Assembly: GCA_040954595.2 (NCBI GenBank)
Contig: CM082591.2
Coordinates: 930,001 to 994,000, forward strand
Length of the DNA stretch: 64,000 nt
Reading direction: 5' to 3'
Source of the DNA: Balanoglossus misakiensis
Taxonomy: Eukaryota; Hemichordata
Both the position numbers and the translations under genes were made by a program. Positions 61,779-64,000 of the stretch are shown here, piece after piece (positions within the stretch are counted from its first letter, which is position 1; every line of letters begins with the position of its first letter). The notes beneath the pieces are model-generated. The model ran no database searches. It was not told the origin of the DNA and saw nothing but the letters and a program-made list of their open reading frames with translations.

Positions 61779-63383
61779 AGTTCAAAGAATGAGAATGAAT
61801 ATAGCCGTACATTTGCAAAATGTCGTACGTCGGATCACGTGACGACCATTTTTTCACATAAAGCAGAAAAAAACGTCCAATGTTGGATCAATATTGTAGT
61901 CTCAGCAATCATAAACATGTTTTATAAATTTTACAAACGTGTACTTGACGTTTTCTCAGTTGTCGAAATACCTATCGCAGATTTTACAGTACACACATAC
62001 ATGATCCAAAAACAAAAGAACATCGCAAATCGACCGAATCGAATCGATCACATACATTTTGCATTATTAATGAATAAAAAACGAAAGCAATTCCAAATGC
62101 TGTATTGAATCGATCCTTATACATGGATGTGTTTGAATCAGGGATTTTTAAAAGGCTTTGAATTTTGAAATGTGCAAACTCGTGAAAACAAAACTTCTGG
62201 ATGGAAACCCAATCTTTACCAATGATGAAATAGAATCTCAGATAAATGCTCATGCTTTGTGCATGAATGTAAATCAAACACACAGGTATTGATTTTATCA
62301 CATGCTCATTTATTTCAGTTTATTTACTTCAGCACTACATTAAAATTGGCACAAAAGTCATCCCTAGCCAAGCTTAGGAGAACCTCCCTCGAAACATACA
62401 GCCTACCATACTCTGGGAAAAAAGTCATAGCGCCCCCTGCCGGCAGTTTTTAAGTATGCCTTTGAACAAAAATTACTTTATCCTTCAGTAAAGTAGTTGT
62501 CTTTTAGCCAGTACAGCGAATTTCTACTTTTTGAAATCGACTAAACAAAATAAAAAGTTGACATTCTGTACATATGTCATTAAAACTGTAAAATCACTTT
62601 TCCGTAGTGCAATCTGCAGCGTTGTACAAGCTGTAAGTGCACCATCTACGCCGTTAAAAACAAATGGCGCTAAAACTTAAAGATTACTGTTCGCACATCC
62701 TTTCTTCATATATATTTGATTAAACAACAAATTTAGACTACCGAATGGAAATATATACAAATTCCAACGCAATATATATCTGGCGATTTACAGGTAAGTT
62801 TTTAGAATTATTTTGCACACATGAATTGATGAATCGCCTTCATCCTTTCGGATGCAATGGAGATTTGATGGAAAGTGGACTGCACATCATAATTTGGAAA
62901 CCATGCCATGTCAAAATTCATGAAAAAAAACGAGTAAAAATATTCCAAAATGACTCAGATTTGGTTTATACTCATTACATGAAGCGACTGTAGACTGAAT
63001 TATTTTTCTTCCAAAATGGTCTTTGTAAATGTGGAAAAAAGAACCCAATTTTTGATTGTTAACATGCCAAGTTGACGGAAATGCATTCAGTTTCAGTCTT
63101 GTCTCAAAATCCCTAAATATAAACTGCAAAAGTTACTCAAAACACCCTCAGTTTATTTTGTCTTCACTCAGTAGATGTAGAGACCGCATGCACCTACAAT
63201 TAATTTCTGTTCGGAATTTCACTTTAAAATGTGGAAAATAACTCACAAAATTGTGAAAGTGACTTTGGTTCAGTTTGAACTTTGTTGCAATGGTTGCGGT
63301 CTTTAGTTTATCGACGCTGCCTCTAAATTTTCTCCCAAATTTCAGTTTTTGATGTCGTGTGGACATGCATTTCATGGTAATGT
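61779..63383. other. Intergenic / 3' flank of NHL gene
   Basis: 5' flank of PTS and 3' flank of the minus-strand NHL gene, whose likely poly(A) signal is AATAAA on the minus strand (plus TTTATT at 63152-63157). The 61710-62108 plus-strand ORF overlaps PTS exon 1 antisense and has no family features. Confidence 0.45.
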
Positions 63384-64000
63384 TTATGTCTGCTTGTAGA
63401 ATACTTTGATTTTGTGGCTGTCATACTCACTAACAGCAATTCTGTCACCGCTGACTGCAAGGTACCAGGGGCTTCTCACCTCACCTTCAAATAAGTGACA
63501 GATCCACTCTCCATCAAATCTCCATTTCACAATCCTATGATTCGACGAATCACACACAAACAAATTATCGTCGTCATCGACGTCAATGCGGTATGAAAAC
63601 CCCAGCTGACCAGGACCTTCACCTCTCACACCAAAATGATACAAGAATTTCAATTCAGCATCAAAACACTTGATGCAGTGATTGAGACAGTCAGACACCA
63701 TGATGACATTCTTACTGTTGACCACCACAGAGAATGGGTAATGGAATTGTATTTGGCCACAACCTTGACCACCAACCTCTGCAACAGACTGACCATCTTG
63801 GGTGTACTTGAGTAGCCGATGACCTTTGAAATCAGTGACCAAAACAAATCCATTCAGTAGAGCGATGCCGCAGGCTACTGCAGGTAGAGTAATTATTCTA
63901 AGAATTTCATTGTTTTGATCACAAACAACAATTTGAGAATTTCCACCATCACTTATGAAGTAGATGTTGTCATGGGAGACAGCTACATCCCATGGCTCGA
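63384..64000 (-). CDS. NHL-repeat beta-propeller protein, C-terminal part (runs off window)
   Basis: An open frame runs from the window edge (first full codon about 63998) to the TAA at 63384-63386, over 200 residues with no intron. It shows successive NHL-type blades: EPWDVAVSHDNIYFISDGGNSQIVVCD, then ITLPAVACGIALLNGFVLVTD (each split by blade), FSVVVNSKNVIMVSDCLNH, YRIDVDDDDNLFVCDSSNHR and LAVSGDRIAVSEYDSHKIKVF. The V.D..NH(R/C) signature repeats about every 45 residues. Such C-terminal propellers are typical of TRIM2/3/71-type RING E3 ligases, but the RING, B-box and coiled coil would lie outside the window, so membership in TRIM-NHL is inference. It ends KVFYKQT. Confidence 0.85.
   Translation of the reverse strand, partial: EPWDVAVSHDNIYFISDGGNSQIVVCDQNNEILRIITLPAVACGIALLNGFVLVTDFKGHRLLKYTQDGQSVAEVGGQGCGQIQFHYPFSVVVNSKNVIMVSDCLNHCIKCFDAELKFLYHFGVRGEGPGQLGFSYRIDVDDDDNLFVCDSSNHRIVKWRFDGEWICHLFEGEVRSPWYLAVSGDRIAVSEYDSHKIKVFYKQT

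Noticed and set aside
61710-62108. 132-codon plus-strand ORF
   Set aside because: Antisense to PTS exon 1 and upstream flank; no recognisable feature.

Overview
The window is metazoan nuclear DNA. Genes are split by GT-AG introns, 3' UTRs carry AATAAA signals, there are selenoprotein genes with SECIS elements, and there is a very large tandem satellite. Gene content (a cluster of deiodinase-like selenoproteins, a PTS orthologue, a TMEM53/DUF829 hydrolase, an NHL-propeller protein, a probable axonemal protein) suggests a marine invertebrate, perhaps an invertebrate deuterostome such as amphioxus or a hemichordate. The species cannot be fixed from the sequence alone. All exon models were assembled by hand from splice signals, reading phase and family alignment.

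Left arm (1-20577): a two-exon membrane-anchored DUF829/TMEM53-like hydrolase (2481-5186, minus). A six-exon, 329-residue protein with three NPLPP motifs, probably axonemal (6651-9452, minus). Divergent from it, a His/Cys/Pro-rich 207-residue protein (10161-11673, plus). Then three paralogous iodothyronine-deiodinase-family genes (13206-14640 plus, 15409-16770 minus, 17945-19508 plus). Each has an in-frame TGA in an S-S-L-S-U-P-P motif, the same four-exon layout, and a form-II SECIS-like hairpin 75-220 bases after its stop. Two of the three end in a CaaX box (CSIL), and none shows the usual N-terminal membrane anchor.

Centre (20578-56870): about 36 kb of one satellite with an 87-bp monomer, roughly 415 copies. 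It runs in one orientation to about 45.15 kb and then inverts. Two monomer subfamilies (A and B) are unevenly distributed, and multi-kilobase blocks are duplicated at exact multiples of 87 bp. Because 87 is divisible by three, the array contains ORFs of up to about 2600 codons on both strands; these are judged non-coding.

Right arm (56871-64000): a single-pass membrane protein with a PPxY-rich cytoplasmic tail (57515-58602, minus). A complete five-exon 6-pyruvoyl-tetrahydropterin synthase gene (60598-61778, minus). The C-terminal part of an NHL-repeat protein that runs off the window end (63384-64000, minus). The genes do not form a single pathway. The functional unit of interest is the selenoprotein cluster, and the structural feature of interest is the inverted satellite.
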